Shown here piece after piece: positions 34,901 through 42,479 of a stretch of 64,000 nt of DNA. The position numbers were made by a program, and so were the translations under genes. A model generated the notes under the pieces. It had not been told where the DNA came from and searched no databases. It saw only the letters and a program-made list of their open reading frames with translations. The stretch's first letter is position 1. Each line of letters starts with the position of its first letter. Source of the DNA: Gentiana macrophylla (lineage: Eukaryota; Streptophyta; Magnoliopsida; Gentianales; Gentianaceae); assembly GCA_026214975.1 (NCBI GenBank), contig CM047809.1:32027977-32091976 (forward strand), in the 5' to 3' direction.

Positions 34901-35054
34901 TGGAAGTTGTGGAGCTGTGAAATCTTGTGGGAATAAGGAAAAGAAGCATATGGTTTCTTGTTGTGAAGATTTTAGAAGGGAATGTTGCATCAATCAAGGG
35001 CATTTACAGGATAAATTTAGAGGTGGATTATCAGAAATTGTTGTTGTTGAGTAA
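15807..35054 (+). CDS. HMA2/HMA4: P1B-type heavy-metal (Zn/Cd) ATPase, nine exons
   Basis: Exons are 15807-16020, 28734-28991, 31431-31528, 31625-31880, 32206-32343, 32585-32912, 32992-33194, 33283-33485 and 33591-35054. All introns are GT-AG, and the joined frame is 1053 codons plus stop. The family pumps Zn2+/Cd2+ out of the cytosol; plant HMA2/HMA4 act in root-to-shoot transfer and HMA3 at the vacuole. Seen: an N-terminal metal-binding domain with CCSSE (27-31, the plant Zn/Cd clade form of CxxC), eight membrane helices, TGES (253-256), CPC (357-359), DKTGT with the phosphorylated Asp401, HP (441-442), GDGIND (600-605), the TM7 Lys667 and TM8 Asp688. A His/Cys-rich tail runs from about 707. 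The ATG has A at -3 and G at +4. Assignment to HMA2, 3 or 4 needs a tree; the long tail favours HMA2/HMA4. Confidence 0.95.
16145..16177. repeat. (TA)n microsatellite
   Basis: A simple TA run in intron 1. Similar runs lie at 18425-18443 and 22877-22938. Confidence 0.9.
16870..17702. mobile_element. Non-autonomous hAT-like element, copy 1
   Basis: The ends TAGTGGTGGCCAAAT and ATTTGGCCACCACTA are inverted. Flanks GATGCTCG and GATGTATG could be a decayed 8-bp duplication. CCGG-rich, self-complementary ends surround an AT-rich middle. Open frames inside are by-products of the ACCGGAACCGG repeats, and no transposase is encoded. Confidence 0.65.
19242..20062. mobile_element. Non-autonomous hAT-like element, copy 2
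   Basis: Same ends and interior as the copy at 16870-17702, multiplied by the tandem duplication rather than by a separate insertion, because the flanking DNA is copied too. Flanks GATGCTGG and GATGTATG. Confidence 0.65.
20706..22400. other. Intron DNA, nothing recognised
   Basis: AT-rich with several A- and T-runs. No domain, inverted termini or tandem unit could be supported. Confidence 0.4.
22400..23040. repeat. CGACACG-rich segment, possible DNA transposon
   Basis: Many CGACAC/GTGTCG words occur at 22412-22570. After an AT-rich middle with a (TA)n tract (22877-22938), a GC-richer end reads CACGACGTGTCATATGTC near 23005. The layout resembles a small DNA transposon with GACACG-rich ends, but borders and target duplication could not be fixed. 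Confidence 0.35.
23155..23304 (+). mobile_element. tRNA-derived SINE with 15-17 bp target duplication
   Basis: TTCAAACAATTAAGT occurs at 23157-23171 and again at 23290-23304, with two further shared A before each copy. Between them lie about 100 bp and an A-run of about 20 (from 23270). The body contains GGGCTTTGATCCCC, close to the RNA polymerase III B box (GGTTCGANNCC), and an A-box-like CTGCGGCTCATACCTGCAGG near its start. Long duplication, A tail and pol III boxes together define a SINE. Confidence 0.8.
23570..23760. mobile_element. Foldback MITE, copy 1 of a pair
   Basis: The arm TCCGTTTCTGTGGCGGTGTC is inverted at 23710-23730 (complement TCCGCTTTCTGTAACGGTGG). A relative with the same arms lies at 29648-29822 in intron 2. 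Outer borders are approximate. Confidence 0.55.
23868..24260. repeat. GGCGGACC-type repeat and C-rich tract
   Basis: TGGCGGACCCATAA (23872) and GTAGATCCGTCTATG (24021) form a loose inverted pair, as in small plant DNA transposons. From 24160 to 24260 the sequence is rich in CCCACC and CCATCC. The 68-codon open frame here lacks domain motifs. Confidence 0.35.
24560..25740 (-). pseudogene. LINE (non-LTR retrotransposon) 3' remnant
   Basis: Three - strand pieces match the end of plant LINE polyproteins. At 25465-25600 is [19 protein letters not shown]. At 25268-25459 is [21 protein letters not shown] with [11 protein letters not shown], the region after reverse transcriptase. At 24729-24914 is [20 protein letters not shown] followed by SDC, part of an RNase H-like domain. 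Frame changes separate them, and the 5' side ends at an inserted foldback element. A T-run at 24546-24553 may be the complement of the A tail. Confidence 0.75.
25746..25917. mobile_element. Foldback MITE with long perfect hairpin
   Basis: TTTATTAA flanks both ends (25746-25753 and 25910-25917), an 8-bp duplication that can be read as 10 bp. The arms GGGGTTGTTACGATTCGAGG and (complement of the right) GGGTGATTACGATGCGAGG lead to a perfect 25-bp inverted repeat, 25808-25832 against 25838-25862, with a five-base loop. Superfamily uncertain (hAT or Mutator). Confidence 0.75.
26374..26440 (-). other. tRNA-like segment 1 inside the CACTA element
   Basis: On the - strand it reads GGTCTAGTGGGTAATAAG (A-box and D-arm like), a stem CTCG...CGAG in the anticodon position, then GGTTCGAGTCCC, an exact B box. 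The acceptor stem is not clear, so it is a tRNA-derived relic, not a working tRNA. Confidence 0.5.
26863..26936 (-). other. tRNA-like segment 2 inside the CACTA element
   Basis: On the - strand it reads GGCATCACCAGAGTGGTAAT, then GGGTTCGAGTCC (B box). It is flanked by the same CACACAT and CTTTGTTG words as segment 1, so the two arose by duplication within the element. Confidence 0.5.
28255..28560 (+). repeat. G-rich tract upstream of HMA exon 2
   Basis: About 300 bp of GGGT/GGGTA/AGGTGGG words on the transcribed-sense strand, resembling degenerate telomere-like repeat and with many G-triplets. It ends about 175 bp before the exon 2 acceptor. Flanking words GAATGGGATGTAAT (28064) and TATTACATTCTATTA (28630) are loosely inverted, so it may be the core of a small DNA transposon. 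Confidence 0.6.
28734..28991 (+). CDS. HMA2/HMA4: HMA exon 2 (residues 72-157)
   Basis: Completes the metal-binding domain ([12 protein letters not shown]) and encodes the first two membrane helices, [14 protein letters not shown] and [14 protein letters not shown]. It ends one base into a codon before GTACCT. A C-run and A-run follow at 29018-29055. Confidence 0.92.
29252..29428. repeat. Possible TIR element in HMA intron 2
   Basis: TGACGGAGCTATG on the left and GGCTCCGTCA on the right form an inverted pair. No duplication was seen. Similar termini occur at 2497-2645. Confidence 0.4.
29648..29822. mobile_element. Foldback MITE, copy 2 of a pair
   Basis: GGTGTCTTGTAGCGGTGATC at 29679 is inverted at about 29770-29787 (GATTATCTTGACACC). 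The wider arms, with ATTATCCGTTTTAT, match the element at 23570-23760. Confidence 0.55.
30341..30568. mobile_element. Mutator-like MITE with ACGACGTCGT palindromes
   Basis: GGGTCTACAG occurs at 30341-30350 and 30559-30568, a 9-10 bp duplication as in Mutator-type elements. The inner arms TTGGGATCCTCTGCCG and CCTGGATCATCTGCTG (complement) are inverted. The palindrome AAAACGACGTCGTTTT occurs at 30412-30427 and 30481-30496. Confidence 0.75.
31431..31528 (+). CDS. HMA2/HMA4: HMA exon 3 (residues 158-190)
   Basis: The third and fourth helices end in [17 protein letters not shown], a block strongly conserved in the plant Zn/Cd clade. Acceptor TTTGCAG, donor AAG|GTTGGC. Leaves phase 0. Confidence 0.9.
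31625..31880 (+). CDS. HMA2/HMA4: HMA exon 4, actuator domain
   Basis: Residues 191-275 form the actuator (A) domain, with [12 protein letters not shown]; the TGE loop drives dephosphorylation. Donor AACG|GTAATA, followed at once by a TATG microsatellite. Confidence 0.93.
31886..31915. repeat. (TATG)n microsatellite in intron 4
   Basis: Tandem ATGT units start six bases after the splice donor. Length variation here would be intronic. Confidence 0.8.
31997..32140 (+). repeat. Diverged TRIM LTR relic in HMA intron 4
   Basis: It starts TGTAAAGTCTCAT and keeps, in order, GAGACATAA, GTCAACTCGGGTTA, TTTAGACCAA and CGAGGA. All are parts of the complement of the TRIM LTR at 12723-12891. Only one copy is present, so it is a solo LTR or fragment. 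The right border is approximate. Confidence 0.6.
32206..32343 (+). CDS. HMA2/HMA4: HMA exon 5
   Basis: Residues 276-321 contain [19 protein letters not shown] and KYYTP, the linker from the actuator domain to TM5. Donor CCTG|GTTAGT, phase 1. Confidence 0.92.
32362..32515. mobile_element. 154-bp foldback MITE in HMA intron 5
   Basis: The arms are nearly perfect for about 30 bp: GGGAAATTCTTACATGGTCA on the left, and the complement of the right end reads GGGAAAATTCTTACATGGTC. A second inner hairpin pairs GACCACACAGTTTCA with TGAAACTGTGTGGTC. It occupies most of the 241-bp intron. No clear target duplication. Confidence 0.75.
32585..32912 (+). CDS. HMA2/HMA4: HMA exon 6, CPC and DKTGT
   Basis: Holds TM5 and TM6 with the transport-site CPC (357-359) in [12 protein letters not shown], and the phosphorylation motif [11 protein letters not shown] (Asp401). 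Ends in phase 2 inside the Trp of LLYW. Confidence 0.95.
32992..33194 (+). CDS. HMA2/HMA4: HMA exon 7, nucleotide-binding domain
   Basis: Contains [13 protein letters not shown] with the HP pair (441-442) that positions ATP in P1B pumps, then the GEGIYG segment. Phase 1 at its end. Confidence 0.93.
33283..33485 (+). CDS. HMA2/HMA4: HMA exon 8
   Basis: Contains [19 protein letters not shown], the hinge of the phosphorylation domain. Relatives usually have TGDN here; Cys replaces Asn. Ends at a codon boundary (Q|GTAAAA). Confidence 0.92.
33591..35054 (+). CDS. HMA2/HMA4: HMA exon 9, TM7-TM8 and His/Cys-rich tail
   Basis: Residues 567-1053. [20 protein letters not shown] is followed by TM7 (Lys667) and TM8 (Asp688 in ADVGTC), then a cytosolic tail from about 707. 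The tail alternates His runs (up to about eight) with five copies of a [18 protein letters not shown] unit at about 34090-34500, and carries eight Cys-Cys pairs. In the family such tails bind Zn/Cd and modulate transport. The length and exact repeat differ strongly between species. Confidence 0.95.
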   Translation, partial: LGGYLEVVHSELLPEDKAKIIKDFQQKGFTAMTGDGINDAPAMATADVGISMGISGSALANETAHIILMTNDIQRIPQVIKLARKVKWKIIQNIIISILPKCAIICLAIAGYPLVWAAVLADVGTCLVVILNSMLLLRGIPSHGHSHHHHDHDHDDDHHHHKTCCNNDKSEQINGYDSHQASCAMDCSHDSKSNHHHDHHHHHHHQTGCKDDKPQQINGCDSHKACCIDDKPQQINECDSHDASHAIDSSHGTCYIRPHHHDHHHHHHKTCCNDDKPQQIDGCDSHKTCCNDDKPQKINGCDSHDEASFDMDCSHESKSNILSSSCCTSETSDCKTSQCNAHRIRETISLNNVCCSAIIHEPSANHIEHHVSIENKKNGDKEVENEHGCSSSDTSPHQVSDKQARTNHSCSIHTKNNAHLRCKIHVDNRKSDHHHHHGSCGAVKSCGNKEKKHMVSCCEDFRRECCINQGHLQDKFRGGLSEIVVVE

Positions 35055-36400
35055 TATAAGCTTTAACTTTTGTATTGCAAGAATATTTATAACTTTGAAT
35101 AATGACATCATTTGAATCAAATCAAATGTATCTTTCTGGTGGGTCAAATGATCGCTTTAGACAATCACTTAATCTATTAAGTGCATCTGCATTCTCTTAA
35201 CAAAGTTTAAGTGATGAATATATGATTTAATGATTATAGATTTTTGCCAAGAAGAATAGATTTACTAATAAATCAGTATTCAAGGAAACTGATAATTAAT
35301 CAGGACAAAAATAGTGCAAACTTCCAACAATACTATTTATTACTATTTTTTTTTAAAAATGTCCTGATATGCGTCTGATCTATTTCACATTCGGTTACGA
35401 TCCTTAAAAATCTGCCATTTAATTCCTTTATACCAAAAGAAAGTTAAAACGCCAGATACTCCATCATATTCGGTTACTATTCATAAAAATCTGCCATTTA
35501 ATGCTTTTATACCGAAAAAAAAAGGAAACATCAATGCTACTAGATTTCATAAATTACGGTTACTAAATTACGATCCTACGTTACTCGATTCATATCAGTG
35601 TTACTACATTATTTTGCTGTAACTACATCCATTTTATTGGTTGTTACTATACTTTTTCAATGTTACTATATTTTTTGGCTATAACTAGATCTATTTTATT
35701 AGCTGTTACTATTGGTTTCTCGGGTGTTACTACATCCTTTTTGTTGTAACTTTATTTCATTGGTTTTAACTACTTTTCATATGTCACTACATTTTTTCTT
35801 CAGTTACTACATTCTTAATTGTAATTATATTTTATTGATTGTTACTATTTCTTTTTATATTACAGTGTAACTACATTGGATAAATTGATTTGGTACATTT
35901 ACTCCAATTTAATGCACGACATTTACTCCAACTTTTTGAAAATAAAAGAATCATGGGTATTTCGGTCTATTTATTATAAATTTGTTCTTTTTAATGACTC
36001 AAAATGGAAGTTGTCATTCCATCCCCATTTATAACATTCTTTGTCCTTCTGTTCCCTTCCGCTAATGAATAAAGTGGTACATTTTTATGTTTTTGTATCT
36101 ATTAAACTTATTAAAATACTATATTGAATATTAACATCAAAAGATTGTTCTTTTCTCCTATTATATTTCATTTTTTTATACCTTTTATCTATTTCAATAG
36201 TAAGATTTAGACATCGTCATTATGAATTCATCATTTAAATCATTAGATCCGTAATCAATTAAGTTTTCAAATTTCGGAGTTTCAACTTCTGTTTTAACAA
36301 ACGGTCATATTAGCCGATAAATTGTTGATAATTTTTTTTAATACATAGGTTCATAATATTATGATATTTAGCTTGTCTCATTTTCAAAATCATTGCAACC
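35055..36400. repeat. HMA 3' flank and GTTACTAC repeat array
   Basis: An AATAAT word at about 35099 could serve as a poly(A) signal. From 35395 to 35880 the words GTTACTAC and GTAACTAC recur roughly every 30-60 bp in AT-rich sequence, preceded by a duplicated CGGTTACTATTC/AATCTGCCATTTAATG block. No coding signal. Confidence 0.45.
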
Positions 36401-36406
36401 GGCAAA

Positions 36407-37040
36407 TTAAAGACTCTTTTTAGGGTAAAAACAAATATTATTACTCCAAATCAATTGCGCAAGCATCGAGAACGAACCCCAAGTCACTAAGGCCCTAGCA
36501 TTCAAAGCATTCAAGCATAACAAGCTAAGAGGTAACAAATTAGCCCATGATTCTACAACTTCCTCCTTCTCCTCTGCTGTAGGAGTTTGCTGGAAAAACA
36601 ATATACCAGTTTGCCTCTGCTGTAGGAGTTTGCTGGAAAAACAATATACCAGTTTGGCTCTGTAATAGTTAGCTCTTTAATGTATCTTTTGTCCTTTTGG
36701 AAAGAGAAAGAAACAGGTGGCTGGCCTTGCCCGACTGTCTAATAAAAGAAAAGACACACGAAGTGAGTGTACGAGAAATACTCAAACAATCCTTAACTAG
36801 ACAACCAACCGATGAAAAATCCTCCACAGTATACCGGAGGCGTTGCACACTAAACAATGAATTCGTTTTCACCTCTATTGAGCACAGTCCTGTAGCAGAT
36901 GTATACTAAAATGGCAGTAAGCTCCAAAGCTTCCATGCCCAAAGAACCGTAAACATGCTGAGAGAGCGATTGAATAATGTTTCCACCATGATCTCTTACT
37001 GCCACACCTATCGACGAGGAAATGATTATATTCTTATTGA
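36407..37040 (-). pseudogene. LINE-type RNase H domain remnant
   Basis: The - strand reads IGVAVRDHGGNIIQSLSQHV and then MEALELTAILVYI near 37010-36910, the first part of a plant LINE RNase H-like domain. After a frame change comes SSVGCLVKDCLSISRTLTSC and VFSFIRQSGKASHLF at 36830-36700, the later part. Stops and shifts make it non-functional. No reverse transcriptase was seen upstream. Confidence 0.65.
36571..36656. repeat. 43-bp perfect tandem duplication
   Basis: The unit beginning CCTCTGCTGTAGGAGTTTGC occurs at 36571-36613 and again at 36614-36656 without a difference. This indicates a recent event. Confidence 0.9.
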
Positions 37041-37189
37041 TACTTTTAATCCAATCAGGATCCTCTGCTTTTGTTTCCCCAGCTTTTCCCAGCGTGGAAG
37101 CAGCTGATTGGCTGAAAAATTGATAGGCGAGCTGAGTCTCAGTTTCAATCGGCCGAACTCAGTTTTTCACGGTGGCGGTAACTGATGAC

Positions 37190-38610
37190 GTAGATCAAGT
37201 GATAATAAAATACTTGACCACCATAAACCAATACTAGCAAGAGGACTAGATCCATCATAGTATAGCTATAGCGAATCAAGGTCGATCCCACAGGAAACCA
37301 ATTGTGGATCATTTATATACAAAAAATTAATCATTCATGTCAAGGACACAAAGCGGTCTACGACCATCAAGAGACAAAAAAGATAAAGGACACGACACAA
37401 ACAACGTAATTAACCTCCCCAATTATTATGTTATCGTTTGGATCTAGAGATTCTATATAATTAAGCTAGACTCGACAACTATTAATCCGATTCGTATTTC
37501 TTTTATATTGGCTACGGAGTCATCCCAAAACTTGACTTAGTTCGGGTAGGACACTTAGATCATCGTGCTACATTACGTGACTTCACCTTTTGGGTCTCCA
37601 TCTCATATAACTTGCACGCTTACAATACTAGGGATGCCGATATTAACCGTATTCCTCACCTAGGCAACATTCCTGTGGTTAGGCGTACTTCCTAAGTGAT
37701 CGCATCAGTCTCTGTCAGGTCTACACACAAAGTTATGACCGGTTTTCTGAAGATGTGTCAGTAGGCGTGCACCTGAGAAATGCTAGGCGCACGCCTACGG
37801 GTTAATTTTGTCCAAAGTTTCAGTCCGTCTTTCTACTTTTTTGCATGTTAGGCGTGCGACTGACAAACCCTAGGCGCACGCCTAACAATAGTCGAGTTAT
37901 GTGATAGTCTTCAAAATCGAACCTTAGCTTGTTGATTGAAGTGTTTTGATGTGTTGATTGTTAGATTCTCGGTGTTGCTATTGTTCTAGAACTTATTCTT
38001 AATGACTTTTGTCGAATTAATTACTCGATAATCATATTACACGTGTCTTCTTTACATATGTATTTTGCGAGAGGGTACATGAACCGGGGTTCTAGGATCA
38101 CCCTGTAAACCGACTGAGTTGTTCAGATTCTGTTTCGTGTGTGAGGTTTATATCATTGTTAATGAGCGTCTCATCGATCGTAGACCGTGTTAGGCCAGTT
38201 AAATCCGGTCAGCGGACTGTTGAACCTGACATAAGAGGGTAGATTATTGAAATAATGTCTATTCTCGGAAATAGGAGACGACACCCTTCAACGATGCAGA
38301 GAACATTATAGTTTGTCGAAACACTTCCGGAAATGAGTTAGGGCTAGAAAGTAGTGGGTTGGATCATAGCTCGGCTATCTTGTTTTTCATAGTTTAAACT
38401 CTTTTTATTTTTTGCATATTAGTTTGTAGAACCGGTGATCTGACAAATCACCACGTTCAGTAGTCGTGTTGGCCTAAACTAGGAACGAGACCTACTTTGG
38501 TACTCGACCAGATTCCCTATAGGATACGACATTGACTCACCAATTCTAGGCTACAATTGACCCGGTACACCGGTAATATTGGACACTTAGAAAATGCCGA
38601 TCAAGTTTTC
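37190..38610. repeat. Old Athila-like LTR pieces
   Basis: The complement of 37190-37310 resembles the end of LTR A (GGGATCGACC, TAGCTATACTA, TCTTGCTAG), so an old LTR end lies here on the - strand. On the + strand the sequence before 38610 behaves like an LTR end, being followed by a primer-site-like TGGCGCCGTTTCCGGGG. GC-rich words TAGGCGTGC and GGCGCACGCC repeat at 37760-37890. Confidence 0.5.
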
Positions 38611-40319
38611 TGGCGCCGTTTCCGGGGAATCGGGTTGATAGCTTGTAAGTTAGTTGAGTTTTTAAGATTAGGCCATTCTTCTTATTTTTTTTCTATGTAT
38701 AGTTTGTTTTTATTTGTTTTTGTTGAAGTGTCACACCACCTACTCCGGTAGTGGTATGACAAGATACCGTGATTGTGTTCATGTTGTTTCCTTGATTTGC
38801 AGATAATGAATCCATACTATAATTACGGCTCCTATCCTTACCCATTCGGATATTACAACTACGGTGCTATGGGTTATCAAACACAACCATTTTATCCGCC
38901 CAACCCATACATCGCATCATATGGAAATGAGTGAAGGAATGCCCCAAGTTACTATGATCAACAACTCGATACTTCTCCACCACCGGAATCAGAGACCTCA
39001 AAAGAGCAACTGATGGCACTTGCTCAAATAGTTGAATAGCATTATAAGGAGTTTCGTTATGGCATGGCTACGATGCAAACAACCATATGGAATTTGGAAC
39101 ATCAAGTGCAACAACTGTTAGAGGAGGTTGAGAGGAGAGAACGTGAAACTTTGTTAGAAGTCACCCCAGAGGAATGCTACGAGGATGGTAGGACTCTTGT
39201 ATCCATTGAATCATCTATTCCATCTTCGTTTAGCCCTATTGTTATTCCTACGGGGGTGCACCCTATTGAGTTTGTTGTTGATGTTGAGCCTAAAAATTCT
39301 TACTTGGTGCTAGAGTCGTTATTGGTTGGAGTATGTTTTAGTTCGGGGAAAGTGAGTTCGTTGTTCTGTGCAATGGACTCATCAAACAAATCATGGTGGT
39401 GGGGATTGAGCCTCATATTTGTAAATTTTCACTTTCAGGGGATGCACAATTCCTACGATTTTTGTAGGGAGAAGCAACGGTTTGCTCTCCTTTGGTATAG
39501 CTATCCTTGACATAAATTGGGGTAGAAAGTTGAGCCGAGGACTCAAAACTCAGAATGTGCTTTTATTGCTTTTCTTTCCCCTCGTGTCACTGTGTTTCTT
39601 TAGTTTGTAATATGATACTTCGGGTAAGTTTTGTTGTAATATAACCCGAATAAGTGTGTATTAAGGGGGTTAGTGTGGTATTTTTGGTTTTGATGAGTTT
39701 TGGTAATCCAGTTAGTTTCATTGTGTTATACTCCATCCTTGTACACCTTTGGTGTTGGTTGTGTATATTTTATAAGTACAGGTATCCTGAGAGTTCATTT
39801 TATGGATGCCACGTGATCGTACTCGCGTATTTTTCCGGTTGTAAGCTGACTTTTCTCCTCTTATCATTCGTGTTTCGTTTTAAAGTAGGGGGTGGTTGGT
39901 TTAGCTTCAATGTTTCATTTTCATGTGGAACGAGTTATACTTAGTGATTGTTTTTCCCTTAGTATAAAATGAGTCGGTCTTCAAGAATTTTGATGCCTTT
40001 GACATTGGTTTTGATACATTGAGCCTATAATATTGTTTTGTTAAACATATAGTGATTATACGAATGCATTTCATTTGAGTTGGGATCTTGTTTTGAAAAT
40101 GGAATAGTTCTATCACGTTAGCTTCGACTTCATGATTCACCGAGACTAGTGAACGATTATGGTAGCTATTAATGACCCGGTTACCTAGAACTTATATTAG
40201 TAACTTTGAGGCGAAATAGAAAGGTCGTTGTTGTTAGGTACGGGATGACGGTTTTGACATTTATTTTGACCCGATCAGAGCCGAAGGCCAACCTAAATGA
40301 TTAATCCACTGTTACCTGA
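38611..40319 (+). mobile_element. Non-autonomous gypsy-like remnant D
   Basis: It begins with a primer-site-like TGGCGCCGTTTCCGGGG (38611), has one decayed open frame, and has a purine tract AAAGTAGGGGGTGG at 39882. No protease, reverse transcriptase or integrase is recognisable, and no 3' LTR was found before element A starts. The layout fits a large non-autonomous LTR derivative. Confidence 0.5.
38806..39510 (+). pseudogene. Tyr/Pro-rich ORF of remnant D, two in-frame stops
   Basis: The frame opens MNPYYNYGSYPYPFGYYNYG, very rich in Tyr, Gly and Pro. It meets TGA at 38932-38934 and TAG at 39037-39039, and continues in the same frame to 39510 with a coiled-coil-like stretch (NLEHQVQQLLEEVERRERET). 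Both stops are single-base distances from sense codons, so the frame was probably once continuous. I do not recognise a domain; position suggests a gag-like or accessory product. Confidence 0.45.
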
Positions 40320-41882
40320 TGACGGTCAAATTATACCCGTAAAACTCATCAACGTTGTCCTTAAATCGAGCTTAATAATATATATTTTATATTAAATCAC
40401 ATGTTTATATTGATTATTTAATGTTATGTGATTTATAGAATATAATTTGGTATTTATCGATTTTTATTATTAAATTATGATTTACTGTGTGATAATTATT
40501 GATTTTATAGATTACGGTGAATCGGAGGATATCTACCATCGGAGGAGTAAATCTCAAGATATATCAAGGGAGAATCGGATTGCATCAAAGATAAATTCCG
40601 AAGCAGCACGAAAAGTGGAGTAAGGAACAAGAAAAGCCAGCGAGCCAATCAGAAGCAAGCAGGCTCGCTGGTAGCGAGCCATCAGTTCGCTGGGAGCGAG
40701 TTGACCAAAACTCGAGGATCGGCTCGGAGTTATCTCTACAAGTTTTAGGGTTTTCAATCATATCTTTAGGTCGGCTGAAAACTCTATATAAAGGAGCAGC
40801 CACAAATTTTATTAGTTACACTCTAGAAACACAATATTACAATACTTTTAATTTATCAATATAGTTCTTCTTATTTTATATTGTGTTACTTCATCACGGA
40901 GGCGATGGATTCATCGATTAGAGATTGCATTGAAGGATTGGAGGACCCTCCGTCTACAAGGGTAATGTCTATCCAAATATGTCGTTTTTATTCGTAGATC
41001 TATTTTATTTCGTTATGGAGTAGTCATTTGTGTATTGATTTCGTGATGTAGTTAATTAACAAACCTATATTCATGTAGATCTAAGCCGTACGAAGGCCTT
41101 TTACGAGCAAATTCTAGAGTCACCGGTCTAGATCTACCACGGTCTATATGGTTAGATCTAGCCATCAAGATTCTAGTAATTTTACGTGAGCGACTTGACT
41201 ACGTCGTGCTTTACGCTTTTTTATATAAACATGTAATAGATCTGGCCAATTTGTTACATCATTCTCGTAAATTAATATGATATATTGTGAAAATTATCAT
41301 GTTACAAGGACATTAGTTAGGCGATCGTTTAGGAGGTGTGCCACCCCGTCCACGGTGGTTGCCTAGACGAGGTGACGATTTTAGATCGGCATCCCTAGTT
41401 TGGTATAGCATGCTTGTTATATGATGTTCTATCCTGTCCAAAGAAGGATTCGTAATTAAGCATAAGGATCTTTTATCCGTTCACGAATTAGATCCAGTTT
41501 AGGGGATGGCTCCCATAGCTAGAATATAATCAACCTTAATGTCTTTTCTCTCTCGGTTTAGATATACATATATGGGGGAGTAATTACTACTAGCGTAATC
41601 AATACCGTTTGTTAGAGTCTTATAAAACCTTAAAAATAAGTGTTTTAGTATCTGTGTCGTATTGTTAGTTTCTGTGTTTTCTATCGTGTCAACCTTTATC
41701 TCTACGTTATAGTTGGTCATAGACCGCCCTTTAATCTATTTTTAGTTTAATAACGTTGTACTTGTTTAAGCCGAGTCTCTGTGGGATCGACCTCGACTCC
41801 ATCTAGCTATACTACGATTGAACCTAGTTCTCTTGCTAGTTGGTTATTTAGGTATCGAGTTATTTTTATAACTTGACCGTCA
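40320..41882 (+). repeat. 5' LTR of element A
   Basis: It starts TGACGGTCAA and ends TTGACCGTCA, a perfect 10-bp inverted pair. It is followed within ten bases by TTTTTGGCGCCGTTGCCGGG, the usual Athila-type primer site. A TATA box CTATATAAAG lies at 40783. The 3' partner is not visible. Confidence 0.75.
40630..40720 (+). promoter_or_regulatory. GC-rich palindrome array upstream of LTR A TATA box
   Basis: GGCTCGCTGGTAGCGAGCC (8-bp arms, 3-base loop) is flanked by CCAGCGAGCC and by TTCGCTGGGAGCGAG, about 65 bp before the TATA box. The same words recur at 42053-42105 in the leader. Confidence 0.55.
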
Positions 41883-42479
41883 TCAAGTTTTTGGCGCCGT
41901 TGCCGGGGACTCGTGTCATTAAATTAAGTATAGCTTATTTTATTAAAAGTAGATTTGTAAATAGTGTAAATAGTGTCTGTTTAATTAGTTTTTATAACAT
42001 AGAATTAACCTGTAAGAGTCGTAAAATAAATCTAGGCAGATTCCCAGAATCAAGCAGGCTCGCTGGCAGCGAGCACGCAGTTCGCTGGGAGCTAGCCGGT
42101 TTTTCTGGGTAGTTTCTGTTCTGTTTTGTTTTACACAGTTTCTACTTTGTGTTTTTGTATTTTTTGTATTTTTAGAGTCTGTTTTAGTTTAGTTTTTATT
42201 TATTGAGTCTAGTTAAAGGATTAGCCTTTAAAGTTTCTAATTGTTTATTGTTTTTCTTATTTTTATTTTTGTCTATTTTAGAGTCTTGCCAAAGGCAGTA
42301 GCCTTGGCGTATTTTAATTGTTTATTTTTGTTTTTGCCTTGCAAATAAAAAAACAAGCTACCTCGATTTCTAAGGATCCAAACGAAGAGCAAGGTGAGGA
42401 AAATCTGAAGGAGCACATCAATCTGACTCAGATATGGAAGCATTACTGAATGAAGCCAACCAGGTAAATGGAAATAATT

